Assembly: GCA_030526485.1 (NCBI GenBank)
Contig: JAUNCS010000015.1
Location: 1 to 41,031 of the forward strand
Direction of reading: 5' to 3'
DNA: 41,031 nucleotides
Source: Erysipelotrichaceae bacterium
GTDB taxonomy: Bacteria > Bacillota_I > Bacilli_A > Erysipelotrichales > Erysipelotrichaceae
Part shown: in pieces, positions 8,005 through 16,283 of the stretch
How positions within the stretch are numbered: the stretch's first letter is position 1
Layout: each line of letters begins with the position of its first letter
Notes under the pieces: generated by a model
Databases searched by the model: none
Seen by the model: only the letters and a program-made list of their open reading frames with translations
What the model was told of the DNA's origin: nothing
Position numbers and translations under genes: made by a program

Positions 8005-9050
8005 TTCTTGCCCGCCTTTCTTGAAAAGATAATCATTAAAAAGAAAGGTGCACCCAATAAGGAAGTTATAGCCCCTACCGGTAAGGCTGAGCCACTGCCC
8101 ATGCTGCGTGATAGCGTATCGGCAAATAGTAGAAGTAAGGAGCCCATCAAGGCTGTAGAAACAATTGAGAAGCGATGATCCTGCCCCATAAGCTTTTTAA
8201 TCACATGAGGACAGATAATGCCCACAAAGCCAATTATGCCTAAGTATGATACGCAAACCGCCGTAATAAGTGAGGCCATAAATAAGGAAATGAATCTGAG
8301 TCTTTTTACATCAACGCCCATACTCAAGGCACTGGCATCACCGCTCAATAAGGCATTATATTTCCAGGCGTTAAGAATAAAAATAATTAATCCGATAAAT
8401 ACTACCACAAACATTATTAAGTCTGTCTTATAAGTAGCCCTGCCCAAATCACCAAAGTTCCAGATAACCGCTGCTGATATTCCCACATCAGTCGCATAGA
8501 ACTGCAGTATTGTGGTAGCTGCTGTCCAGATTGATCCAATGGCAATACCCGCTAGCACTACAACATTTGGTGAAAAAGACCTAAGTTGGCATAAAGATAG
8601 AATTAATAAAATTGAAATAATCGAAAAGATAAAGGCCATTAGACTGGTCGCATAAGGATTGGCACTGCTTGCGTAGTTTACTACATTATGGCCCGTATCT
8701 AAGAATCCTCCCGCAAAAGCGATTATTGATAGATTAGCCCCAAAGACCGCTGCATTAGAAACGCCCAGAGTTGATGGGGATGCCATCGCATTATTTAGAT
8801 TAGTCTGCATGATTAAGCCAGCAATTGCCAGTCCAGCCCCGGCAATAATAGCCGCTAGAACTCTTGGTATACGGATATTGTAAAGAATGCGGATATTGGC
8901 AGAACTTGACTTAAAAAACAAGGCCTTTACACATTCAACAAAGCCCATATTAGCTGAACCGGTAAACATACAGATGACAGCCATTACCAATAAGAATATA
9001 AATAATAAAGAAACGATTATTCTTTTCCTTTTTATAGTCTTTTCAAACAT
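7998..9050 (-). CDS. Iron/corrinoid-type ABC transporter permease (FecCD family)
   Basis: A 350-aa polytopic protein of the FecCD/BtuC family, with many hydrophobic helices. Diagnostic segments are [19 protein letters not shown] near residue 57 and the coupling region [19 protein letters not shown], followed by QDHR. It is the first gene of the operon. The start ATG has a short SD (AAGGG). Being the only permease gene, it should form a homodimer. No obvious Fur-type palindrome was seen in the 78-base divergent region with the nucleoside hydrolase gene. Confidence 0.93.
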   Translation of the reverse strand: MFEKTIKRKRIIVSLLFIFLLVMAVICMFTGSANMGFVECVKALFFKSSSANIRILYNIRIPRVLAAIIAGAGLAIAGLIMQTNLNNAMASPSTLGVSNAAVFGANLSIIAFAGGFLDTGHNVVNYASSANPYATSLMAFIFSIISILLILSLCQLRSFSPNVVVLAGIAIGSIWTAATTILQFYATDVGISAAVIWNFGDLGRATYKTDLIMFVVVFIGLIIFILNAWKYNALLSGDASALSMGVDVKRLRFISLFMASLITAVCVSYLGIIGFVGIICPHVIKKLMGQDHRFSIVSTALMGSLLLLFADTLSRSMGSGSALPVGAITSLLGAPFFLMIIFSRKAGKKC

Positions 9051-9128
9051 ACCCTTAATAAATTAGCACATATTCTCAATCCCATTAAGCCACCAGGGGG
9101 ATACAATAAATAAAAAGGAATTTTAAAT

Positions 9129-10115
9129 ATGACAAGAAAAATAATAATTGATACCGATACCGGTTCCGATGATGCGGTAGCCATCATGATGTGTCTAAGA
9201 GACCCAGGAGTTGAAGTCTTAGCTTTAACTACAGTCTCTGGCAATGTTCCCCTTGAACAAGCTACCCTAAACTGCCTGATGTCCGTAGAAGTGGCAGTAG
9301 GCAAGGAAAATCATCCTCCTGTATATATGGGAGCTGATAGACCACTATATCGCGAAAGAGTTCATGCCCGCAATGTCCATGGCAATGATGGTATGGCTGA
9401 TTGTGACTTAATTCATCCAAGTATTAAGCCAGTTGAAGGAGTAAAAGCCTGCGATGCGATTATTGACCTGGTAAAACAATATCCCGATGAAATTGAGTTA
9501 GCCGTCATTGGTCCGGTTACCAATGTGGCATTGGCCATGATGAAAGATCCTGAAACCATGAAACACGTTAAATGTATCTGGACTATGGGAACCACTGGCT
9601 TTGGAAGAGGCAATACAACGCCAGTTTCCGAATTTAATGTTTACGCTGATGCGGAAGCCTATAAGGTAATGATGGACTTTGGTGTCCATGTCTACGTCGG
9701 TGGTTATGACTTATGTACATCAGACAATGCCTGGTTTGACGCTGATACAAAGGAACTATTAGACAGTGGCACTAAAGCAGCGAGATTTGCGGTTGAATCA
9801 AATGAAATGCTGGCCAAGTTCTGTGAAGCTATTGGTGGCGAAAGAAGAATTGATTTACCAGATGCAGTATCTTTATCACCAATGTTATGGAGCGATGTAA
9901 TTGAAAAAAGCGTTGACTGTGTATCCTATGTCTGCACAGAGAATCTTCCAACCTATGGCCAGGTCATCTTCTATGATGGCGTTACACTGGCTGCCATGGG
10001 TCCAGGCTTTGATGGCAAGATTTATGGCAAGGAAAAACCAAATTGTACAGTAATTTATAAAGTCAACAGTGAAAAATACAAGAGCAGACTGGCTAAATTA
10101 TTAATGGAAAGATAA
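9129..10115 (+). CDS. Inosine-uridine-preferring nucleoside hydrolase family protein
   Basis: A 328-aa cytosolic enzyme that hydrolyses the N-glycosidic bond of nucleosides to base and ribose. The calcium-binding motif IDTDTGSDDA is present, with Asp10, Asp14 and Asp15 in family positions. Further hallmarks are NVHGNDGMADCD, AVIGPVTNVALAM and EFNVYADAEAYKVM. Length is normal. An SD-like AAAGGA precedes the ATG. A TACAAT box (9102-9107) is a possible -10, but no good -35 accompanies it. It is followed nine bases later by birA, so the two may be co-transcribed though functionally unrelated. Purine versus pyrimidine preference is not predictable. Confidence 0.92.
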   Translation: MTRKIIIDTDTGSDDAVAIMMCLRDPGVEVLALTTVSGNVPLEQATLNCLMSVEVAVGKENHPPVYMGADRPLYRERVHARNVHGNDGMADCDLIHPSIKPVEGVKACDAIIDLVKQYPDEIELAVIGPVTNVALAMMKDPETMKHVKCIWTMGTTGFGRGNTTPVSEFNVYADAEAYKVMMDFGVHVYVGGYDLCTSDNAWFDADTKELLDSGTKAARFAVESNEMLAKFCEAIGGERRIDLPDAVSLSPMLWSDVIEKSVDCVSYVCTENLPTYGQVIFYDGVTLAAMGPGFDGKIYGKEKPNCTVIYKVNSEKYKSRLAKLLMER

Positions 10116-10124
10116 AATCAAGTC

Positions 10125-10877
10125 ATGGATCAACTTGATAAAAAGCAGATACAATCACAGGTTAATGATTTCTTTGAAGTACATATAGTAGATAGTACCG
10201 ATTCAACTAATGATGCGCTAAAAAGAAACAGTAAACATCTTAGTGAAGGCTTTGTTCTGATTGCCAATAATCAAAGTAAGGGAAAAGGAAGAAATGGCAA
10301 CAGTTTCTCATCACCTTCTGATATGGGTATCTATTTATCAATCTATTTAAAGCCGGACTTTAACAATTCAATAAAGCTTACTCTAATCAGCTGTCTGGCA
10401 ACAGCCAAGACCATTGAAAAACTATACGGCATTAAACCTGGTATTAAATGGGTTAACGATATCTTAATCAATAATAAGAAAGTCTGTGGCATTCTTTGTG
10501 AAACTTCTTTAATCAACGAAGAACTCGACTATGCGATTGTGGGTATTGGCATTAATCTTCATTCATATCAGATGAATGAAGAAATAAGAGATATTGCGGG
10601 ATGTGTAGAAGATTTCAGTGATAAATATATTTCAAGAAACATCTTTATTGGGGAGATGCTCAATACTTTCTATGACTTATATCTGAATTTCGATATTGAA
10701 GAATACAAGAAATATTCCTGTACATTAAATACCGAAATAAAGGTTATCGAGCCAAAGGAAACTTATCTGGCCAAGGCAATTGATATTGATGAGAACGGCT
10801 ATCTGATAGTTGAAAGAGAAAATAAAAAATTTCCCCTGGTTTCAGGAGAAATTCATATCAGGCCTCAAGAGAAATAA
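10125..10877 (+). CDS. birA: Biotin--[acetyl-CoA carboxylase] ligase
   Basis: A 250-aa monofunctional biotin-protein ligase. It activates biotin to biotinyl-AMP and transfers it to the lysine of AccB. Visible motifs are DSTNDALK, the nucleotide/biotin loop SKGKGRNGNSF, GIKWVNDILI and KVCGILCE, then a short C-terminal SH3-like domain. There is no N-terminal helix-turn-helix, so it should not be a biotin repressor. It faces the fatty acid operon that encodes its substrate AccB and overlaps plsC by 20 bases tail to tail. The DNA encoding its C-terminus also holds the likely terminator of the opposing operon. Confidence 0.93.
   Translation: MDQLDKKQIQSQVNDFFEVHIVDSTDSTNDALKRNSKHLSEGFVLIANNQSKGKGRNGNSFSSPSDMGIYLSIYLKPDFNNSIKLTLISCLATAKTIEKLYGIKPGIKWVNDILINNKKVCGILCETSLINEELDYAIVGIGINLHSYQMNEEIRDIAGCVEDFSDKYISRNIFIGEMLNTFYDLYLNFDIEEYKKYSCTLNTEIKVIEPKETYLAKAIDIDENGYLIVERENKKFPLVSGEIHIRPQEK
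10822..10853 (-). terminator. Terminator of the fatty acid operon, inside the birA coding region
   Basis: On the minus strand, an 11-bp stem (10828-10838 with 10843-10853, one G-U wobble) and a 4-base loop, followed by TTTTATTTT. It lies just beyond the plsC stop and within the last codons of birA. Confidence 0.8.
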
Positions 10878-11544
10878 TATTATTTTCAATGATTTTATGA
10901 ACATGTTCGCCAAGTTCTTCGGCGGACATGTTTTTATATTCCTCATACTTTATAGCCTTATCAAAAGTGATATATAAGTCTTTGATATTGACATCCTTGC
11001 GGTCAAGACAATAGGCGCCACTGATGGAAACGGGAACGATAGTTACCTTAGACATTAGGGCAATCTGCAAAGACTTTTCCTTAAAGTCATTCATCTTATC
11101 ACCCTTAGATCTGGTTCCTTCCGGAAACAGCAAAAGATTCTGCTTATTTTTAAGATATCTTAAAGACTCTCTTAGCATATAAACATTGCCTTCTCTTGTT
11201 TCACGATCAAAATGAATGGTCTTAATATTTTGTGCCCATCTGCCCATTAAAGGGAGCTTTTCATTTTCCTTTTTAGAAATAAAACTTAAAGGCTTTTTTA
11301 GTGCTGCACAAATAAGTAATGGATCAATAGTTCCCTGATGGTTGCATACAAAAAGTACACCATCATTCTCAACATTTTCCAAACCCCTGATATTCAACTT
11401 ATAACCCATATATCTCAACAGTCTTTTACTGTTTTTATGACATAAGGCATAATTAGTGGCCAGGTCCTTATTCTTATTTAATAAACCCTTTATCCACATA
11501 TAGGGTATCAGCCAGATAACTCTAAGTATTGGTAATATACGCAT
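10858..11544 (-). CDS. plsC: 1-acyl-sn-glycerol-3-phosphate acyltransferase
   Basis: A membrane-associated acyltransferase (228 aa) that makes phosphatidic acid from lysophosphatidic acid. It has the catalytic HX4D motif NHQGTID (His69, Asp74) and the glycerophosphate-binding motif FPEGTRSKG. The N-terminal 25 residues are hydrophobic. It is the last gene of the fatty acid operon and its ATG abuts the acpS stop directly. Placement at the operon end links fatty acid synthesis to phospholipid assembly. Its C-terminal codons contain the terminator of birA on the other strand. Confidence 0.9.
   Translation of the reverse strand: MRILPILRVIWLIPYMWIKGLLNKNKDLATNYALCHKNSKRLLRYMGYKLNIRGLENVENDGVLFVCNHQGTIDPLLICAALKKPLSFISKKENEKLPLMGRWAQNIKTIHFDRETREGNVYMLRESLRYLKNKQNLLLFPEGTRSKGDKMNDFKEKSLQIALMSKVTIVPVSISGAYCLDRKDVNIKDLYITFDKAIKYEEYKNMSAEELGEHVHKIIENNIISLEA
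10900..10936 (+). terminator. Terminator of birA, inside the plsC coding region
   Basis: A 12-bp stem (10900-10911 with 10921-10932, one G-U wobble) and a 9-base loop, followed by TTTTT on the plus strand. It lies 23 bases after the birA stop, within the codons for GEHVHK and flanking residues of plsC. Confidence 0.8.
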
Positions 11545-11874
11545 TTAATCCCTGCTTTCTATAATCGCAATTGCATTAGCCAGCATACCATCATGGGCTA
11601 TGGAAATATGAGCCTTATAGCCCTTTATATCAACACAAGGCTTATTATCCTTATAATAGATTTCAAAATCAGAAATCAGACTATCAGCAGGCATGGCCTT
11701 AACTAAAGCTTCCTTAGCCGCAAAATGACCACCTAAAAACTCAATTTTGCGATGAGTGCTTAATGTCTTATAAGTAGCATATTCATTTTCCGTTAATATC
11801 TTTTTGGCTAAGTCTTCCTGTTTGGGAAGCAGTCTTTCCATATTAACAAGATCAGTTCCAACACCAATAATCAT
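11545..11874 (-). CDS. acpS: Holo-[acyl-carrier-protein] synthase
   Basis: A 109-aa phosphopantetheinyl transferase that converts apo-ACP to holo-ACP using CoA. It has the AcpS opening GVGTDLVNMERL (Mg-binding Asp8) and the second motif FAAKEALVKA. Length is typical; AcpS works as a trimer. It overlaps the fabZ stop by one base (TAATG) and is followed directly by plsC. Its target, AcpP, is encoded at the other end of the same operon. Confidence 0.93.
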   Translation of the reverse strand: MIIGVGTDLVNMERLLPKQEDLAKKILTENEYATYKTLSTHRKIEFLGGHFAAKEALVKAMPADSLISDFEIYYKDNKPCVDIKGYKAHISIAHDGMLANAIAIIESRD

Positions 11875-12305
11875 TATTCACCAACAGCGCACATGATTTC
11901 GCCCTTGCAGGCTACCTTACCGTCAACTGTAGCCTCAACATCCGCAAAATAAATACCCGCTTTCTGATTGGTTAAAGTCACCTTTAAAGTTAAGACATCA
12001 CCAGGAATAACCTGCTGTCTGAATCTCATCTTATTAATACCGGCGAAATAGCCAATCTTACCCTTATTTTCAGGCTGAGACATTAAAAGTACACAACCTG
12101 TCTGGGCTAGAGCTTCAACAATTAAAACACCAGGCATTACATGTTTTTGCGGGAAGTGGCCCAAGAAATGCATCTCATTGGCAGTAACACATTTTCGGCC
12201 AATGATAGTCTTCTGGTCTTCACTGATTTCATCAATCGCATCAACTAAAAGAAATGGATAGCGATGAGGAATAATCTTCTGAATATCGTTAGAATTATAG
12301 ATCAT
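11874..12305 (-). CDS. fabZ: 3-hydroxyacyl-ACP dehydratase
   Basis: A hot-dog fold dehydratase (143 aa) that removes water from 3-hydroxyacyl-ACP to give trans-2-enoyl-ACP. It has PHRYPFLLVD and the catalytic helix region HFLGHFPQKHVMPGV, with His50, then Glu64 in LIVEALAQ. A His replaces the usual Pro in FPxxPVMPG. No FabA, FabM or FabN gene lies in the cluster, so the source of unsaturated acyl chains is not evident here. It begins one base after the fabF stop in the fatty acid operon. Confidence 0.93.
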   Translation of the reverse strand: MIYNSNDIQKIIPHRYPFLLVDAIDEISEDQKTIIGRKCVTANEMHFLGHFPQKHVMPGVLIVEALAQTGCVLLMSQPENKGKIGYFAGINKMRFRQQVIPGDVLTLKVTLTNQKAGIYFADVEATVDGKVACKGEIMCAVGE

Positions 12306-12306
12306 C

Positions 12307-13545
12307 TTATTTACCAGTCTTCTTTAAGATAATTGAAGCGTTATGACCACCAAAACCTAATGAGTTACTCATAACATAATTCAATTCTTTATGAACATTC
12401 TTATTTAAAACAACATTAACATTGCAGGCTTCTTCTTTTTCTTTACTGTTGATAGTACAAGGTACTAAATCATTTTCTACAGCCTTAACACAGATAATAG
12501 CTTCAATAGCACCACTGGCACCTAATAAGTGACCAGTATTAGACTTGGTACTTGAAACAAGGACATTAGGAGTATGTTCACCAAAAGCCACATTTAAGGC
12601 ATTAGATTCAGTTGAATCATTTAAAGGTGTACTTGTACCATGGGCATTAACATACTGAATGTCTTCTTTAGCAATACCAGCATCTTCAATAGCCTTGCTC
12701 ATCGCTAAAGCTGCAATTGCACCACTGCTTTCTGGAGCAGTAATATGATGAGCGTCGCATGATGCACCATAGCCTACAACTTCCGCATAAATCTTGGCAT
12801 TTCTTTTTACAGCATGTTCATATTCTTCTAGTAATAATACGCCAGCACCTTCGCCCATTACAAAGCCACTTCTTTCCTTATCAAAAGGAATAGATGCACG
12901 GTTTTTATCATCACCCATATGCAGTGCGCGCATTGACTGGAAACCAGCTACACCTAATGGTGTAATACTGGCTTCTGAGCCACCTGCCAGCATTAAATCT
13001 TCATAGCCATCTCTAACGCGGTGGAAAGCTTCACCAATTGCATTTGTAGCTGCAGCACAAGCTGTAACAACAGCTGAACAATAGCCCTTGGCTTTATGAT
13101 CAATAGCTACCTGACCAGCAGCCAGATTGATTAAAGACATTGGAATAAAATAAGGCGATACTCGACCTGGACCCCTATCGCTCATAGCTTCCTTACAAGA
13201 TTCGATGGTTTCAATACCACCAATACCAGAAGCGATAAGAACACCAAAACGAGTATTATCAATTGCTTCAAGATCAAGTCTGCTGTCAGTCATTGCCTGT
13301 TTGGCAGCGATTCTGGCAAACTGCGTAAATCTGTCATTAAACTTTAAATCACGAGCTGCAAAGTATTCATCAGTATTAAGATTCTTTACTTCAGCAGCCA
13401 GCTTTACCTTATATTCATCAGTATTGAAATGTGTAATAAAATCGATGCCACACTTGTTTTCTTCGATTGACTTCCACATTTCATCAACGGTATTACCAAT
13501 AGGAGAAACAACTCCCATACCTGTTACTACAACTCTTCTTGTCAT
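12307..13545 (-). CDS. fabF: Beta-ketoacyl-ACP synthase II
   Basis: This condensing enzyme elongates acyl-ACP with malonyl-ACP (412 aa). The catalytic triad is visible: the nucleophile Cys in VVTACAAATNAIGEAF (about residue 163), His in NAHGTSTPLND and His in KSNTGHLLGASGA. The thiolase-fold opening RRVVVTGMGVVSPIG is intact. The ATG at 13545 is preferred because AGGAGG lies just upstream. A frame from 13563 would include that SD in the coding region and overlap fabG. Eight bases separate it from fabG. Length and motifs fit FabF rather than FabB. Confidence 0.95.
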   Translation of the reverse strand: MTRRVVVTGMGVVSPIGNTVDEMWKSIEENKCGIDFITHFNTDEYKVKLAAEVKNLNTDEYFAARDLKFNDRFTQFARIAAKQAMTDSRLDLEAIDNTRFGVLIASGIGGIETIESCKEAMSDRGPGRVSPYFIPMSLINLAAGQVAIDHKAKGYCSAVVTACAAATNAIGEAFHRVRDGYEDLMLAGGSEASITPLGVAGFQSMRALHMGDDKNRASIPFDKERSGFVMGEGAGVLLLEEYEHAVKRNAKIYAEVVGYGASCDAHHITAPESSGAIAALAMSKAIEDAGIAKEDIQYVNAHGTSTPLNDSTESNALNVAFGEHTPNVLVSSTKSNTGHLLGASGAIEAIICVKAVENDLVPCTINSKEKEEACNVNVVLNKNVHKELNYVMSNSLGFGGHNASIILKKTGK

Positions 13546-13553
13546 ATTTCCTC

Positions 13554-14288
13554 CTACATCCACATGCCACCATTGACATTAAATACCTGGCCAGTTGTAT
13601 ATTCACACGCATCGCTGGCAATAAATAGTGCTGTATCAGCGATATTTTTAACCTGACCAAACTTTTTCATTGGAATATTTTTAAGCGTTTCTTCTTTGAC
13701 ATTATCGCTTAAGACACTGGTCATTTCGGTATCAATAAAGCCTGGAGCAATCGCATTTACACGAATATTTCTTGAAGCCAGTTCCTTGGCTAAAGACTTA
13801 GTAAAACCGATGATACCAGCCTTGCTGGCAGCATAGTTACACTGACCGGCATTGCCCATAACACCAACAATACTTGCCATATTGATGATGCTGCCACATC
13901 TTTTCTTCATCATCATCTTAGAAGCCTGCTTGGAACATAGGAATGTGCCCTTCAGATTGATATTAATGACATCCATGAAGTCTTCTTCACTCATTCTTAA
14001 CAGTAAGCCATCTCTTGTAATACCTGAATTATTCACTAAAACATCCAGATGACCATAGTGTTCATCAATGGTCTTAAACATCGCCTCAACCTCTTCACCA
14101 TTAGCCACATTAGCCTTGATGATGATTGAATCATTTGAATATTTACTTACTTCTTCTAATGTTTCTTCAGCAGCTTTTTGATTGCCATTATAGTTAATAA
14201 CGACATCATAGCCATTTCTTGCAAAGCTAATCGCTAATTCTTTACCAATGCCTCTGCTGGAACCGGTAACCAGTACAACCTTACTCAT
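13554..14288 (-). CDS. fabG: 3-oxoacyl-ACP reductase
   Basis: A short-chain dehydrogenase (244 aa) that reduces 3-ketoacyl-ACP with NADPH. It has the cofactor motif TGSSRGIGKE near residue 8, NNSGITRD, and the Ser-Tyr-Lys triad in NMASIVGVMGNAGQ and NYAASKAG. The C-terminus ends GQVFNVNGGMWM, typical of FabG. It overlaps fabD by eight bases and lies between fabD and fabF. Context makes the fatty acid role secure, although the family is broad. Confidence 0.95.
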   Translation of the reverse strand: MSKVVLVTGSSRGIGKELAISFARNGYDVVINYNGNQKAAEETLEEVSKYSNDSIIIKANVANGEEVEAMFKTIDEHYGHLDVLVNNSGITRDGLLLRMSEEDFMDVININLKGTFLCSKQASKMMMKKRCGSIINMASIVGVMGNAGQCNYAASKAGIIGFTKSLAKELASRNIRVNAIAPGFIDTEMTSVLSDNVKEETLKNIPMKKFGQVKNIADTALFIASDACEYTTGQVFNVNGGMWM

Positions 14289-15207
14289 TGCTTAACTCCT
14301 GTAATAATTTATCTACATCTTCAACTTTGTCGATATTAAAGACTCTTACATCTTTATTGATCTTTTTGATAAGTCCACTTAAAGTATGACCAGGACCAAT
14401 TTCAATAAAGGTATCAACACCTTTTTCAACCATATATTCAATAGAAGGATAGAATAGAACACTGCTCATAATCTGTTTCTTCAATAAGTTTTTAATATCA
14501 CCATCATTTTCTTTCGCATTCACATTGAAAATAACGGGAATTTCCTGCTTATTGAACTCATAATTCTTTAAGACAGCCATCAGCTTTTCACTAGCTTCAG
14601 ACAATAAAGGTGAATGGAAAGCACCACTGACCTTTAGTTCTACTATTCTTCTAACACCATTCTCTTTTAAGAATTCACTTGCCTCAACGACCGCCTTATT
14701 AGTACCAGTAATTACAATCTGGTTATAGGCATTGTAGTTGGCGATAGTACAGATTTCATCGCCCTTAGTAGCGGTTTCACAAGCCTTTTTAATCAAGTCG
14801 ATATCATCAGACATAACAGCTGCCATCTTGCTGGTACCAGCAGGCAGACTGTTTGCCATGATTAAGCCTCTTTCTCTAACAATCTCTAAGGCATCAGAAA
14901 GACCAATAGCCTTAGAAGCACATAGAGCACTATATTCACCCAGGCTTAGACCACAAAGATAATCAGCCTTAAGATTAAGTGTTTTTAAAACTTCATAGAT
15001 AGCCATACTGGTAGCCAAAACACAAGACTGCGTATACTCAGTGCTATTTAACTTTTCAATAGGACCATTAAAACAGATATCTTTTAAATCAAAATCCATT
15101 TGAATATTGTCATAAACATTTCTGGCTTCAGGATATTTTTTATAAAAATCCTGGCCCATACCGACATACTGACTGCCCTGTCCAGCAAACACAATTCCTA
15201 ATTTCAT
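14281..15207 (-). CDS. fabD: Malonyl-CoA:ACP transacylase
   Basis: A 308-aa transacylase that moves malonyl groups from CoA to ACP. It has FAGQGSQYVGMG at the N-terminus and the nucleophile elbow GLSLGEYSAL. The commoner GHSLG has His before Ser; Leu there is seen in other Firmicute FabD proteins. The catalytic His is in VSGAFHSPLL. It overlaps both neighbours by a few bases (four with the upstream flavoprotein, eight with fabG), showing a tightly packed operon. Confidence 0.94.
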   Translation of the reverse strand: MKLGIVFAGQGSQYVGMGQDFYKKYPEARNVYDNIQMDFDLKDICFNGPIEKLNSTEYTQSCVLATSMAIYEVLKTLNLKADYLCGLSLGEYSALCASKAIGLSDALEIVRERGLIMANSLPAGTSKMAAVMSDDIDLIKKACETATKGDEICTIANYNAYNQIVITGTNKAVVEASEFLKENGVRRIVELKVSGAFHSPLLSEASEKLMAVLKNYEFNKQEIPVIFNVNAKENDGDIKNLLKKQIMSSVLFYPSIEYMVEKGVDTFIEIGPGHTLSGLIKKINKDVRVFNIDKVEDVDKLLQELSNE

Positions 15208-16283
15208 CTCAATACCTCGTTAGCTTCTTCTTGAAGTTCCTTCATTAATTTTTCAACTGTTGTAAGTTCCTTGATTCTATAGCCATTAAAACCAGTGAAA
15301 ACCAGGCCCTCTTGAATATTTCCCTTAACCGCTTCGATTAAAGCTCTGCTGATACAATAAGGTGTATCCAAAGGATTACAAGGCTTTAAGCATCCAATAC
15401 AGTTAGTAATTTTTCGATTGCCCTCTTCCTTAACCCTCTTCATATAGTCATTTAAGACTGCACGACCTGGGAAGCCTGTTGGACTTTTTACAAGTACGAT
15501 GTCTTTTTCATCAGCCTTGATAATTTCTTCCTTAAATCTGATATCGGCATCACATTCCTCAGTGGCAATAAATCTAGTCCCCATCTGTACACCACTGGCA
15601 CCATTATTGATATAGTGAGCGATATCCCTTCCATCATAGATACCACCAGCCACAAAAACTGGAATATCTCTTTGATATTTATCAGCATAAGGCTTAATAC
15701 ATTCCAGTACCTCAGATAAGATTTCATCTAAAGACTGACAGGTACCTTCCTCAAGATCCTTTAATTTAAAACCCAAATGGCCACCAGCCAGACTGCTCTC
15801 AATTACGATAAAGTCCGGAGTGCGATTATATTTCTGATCCCAGGCCCTAAGAATTAAGTTAGCTGCCTTGCCACTGGAAACAATTGGTGCCAGTAAGATA
15901 TCACTGTCACCTGCATATTCCGGTAATGACAAAGGCATACCCGCACCAGAAATAATGGCGTCATAGCCTGCCTTTACACATTCCTTTACATAAGTGTCAT
16001 AGTTATTGCAGGCAAACATGATATTTACGCCAAGTAAACCCCTGCCATTGCTGATAGCTCTGGCACTTTTTGCACATTCATGTAAGGCCTTGATATTAGC
16101 CTTTAAAGGATTAACGAAGAAATCATTTTCTCTATATCCTGGATGAGCTGCACTGATTACGCCTAAACCCCCTTGTTTCATGACATTACCAGCCAGGCCA
16201 TCCAAAGAAACACCAACACCCATTCCCCCTTGGATAATTGGCACTTCCAGGACTCTGTTTCCTAATTTAACGGGCTTTAGCAT
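15204..16283 (-). CDS. FabK-like flavoprotein (nitronate monooxygenase / enoyl-ACP reductase II family)
   Basis: A 359-aa FMN TIM-barrel paralogue of the adjacent FabK. Shared features are PIIQGGMGVGVS, SLAGGHLGFK and FVAGGIYDGRDI followed by GVQMGTRFIATEE. It is longer than FabK and carries a C-terminal Cys cluster NCIGCLKPCN...YCIS that FabK lacks. It could be a second enoyl reductase with different chain preference or a nitronate monooxygenase-type oxidase. Position inside the fatty acid operon, overlapping fabD by four bases and fabK by one, argues for a lipid role, but the reaction is uncertain. Confidence 0.8.
   Translation of the reverse strand: MLKPVKLGNRVLEVPIIQGGMGVGVSLDGLAGNVMKQGGLGVISAAHPGYRENDFFVNPLKANIKALHECAKSARAISNGRGLLGVNIMFACNNYDTYVKECVKAGYDAIISGAGMPLSLPEYAGDSDILLAPIVSSGKAANLILRAWDQKYNRTPDFIVIESSLAGGHLGFKLKDLEEGTCQSLDEILSEVLECIKPYADKYQRDIPVFVAGGIYDGRDIAHYINNGASGVQMGTRFIATEECDADIRFKEEIIKADEKDIVLVKSPTGFPGRAVLNDYMKRVKEEGNRKITNCIGCLKPCNPLDTPYCISRALIEAVKGNIQEGLVFTGFNGYRIKELTTVEKLMKELQEEANEVLR

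Noticed and set aside
13205-13576. A 123-codon plus-strand open frame opposite fabF
   Set aside because: Antisense to fabF, low-complexity Ser/Leu-rich translation and no SD.
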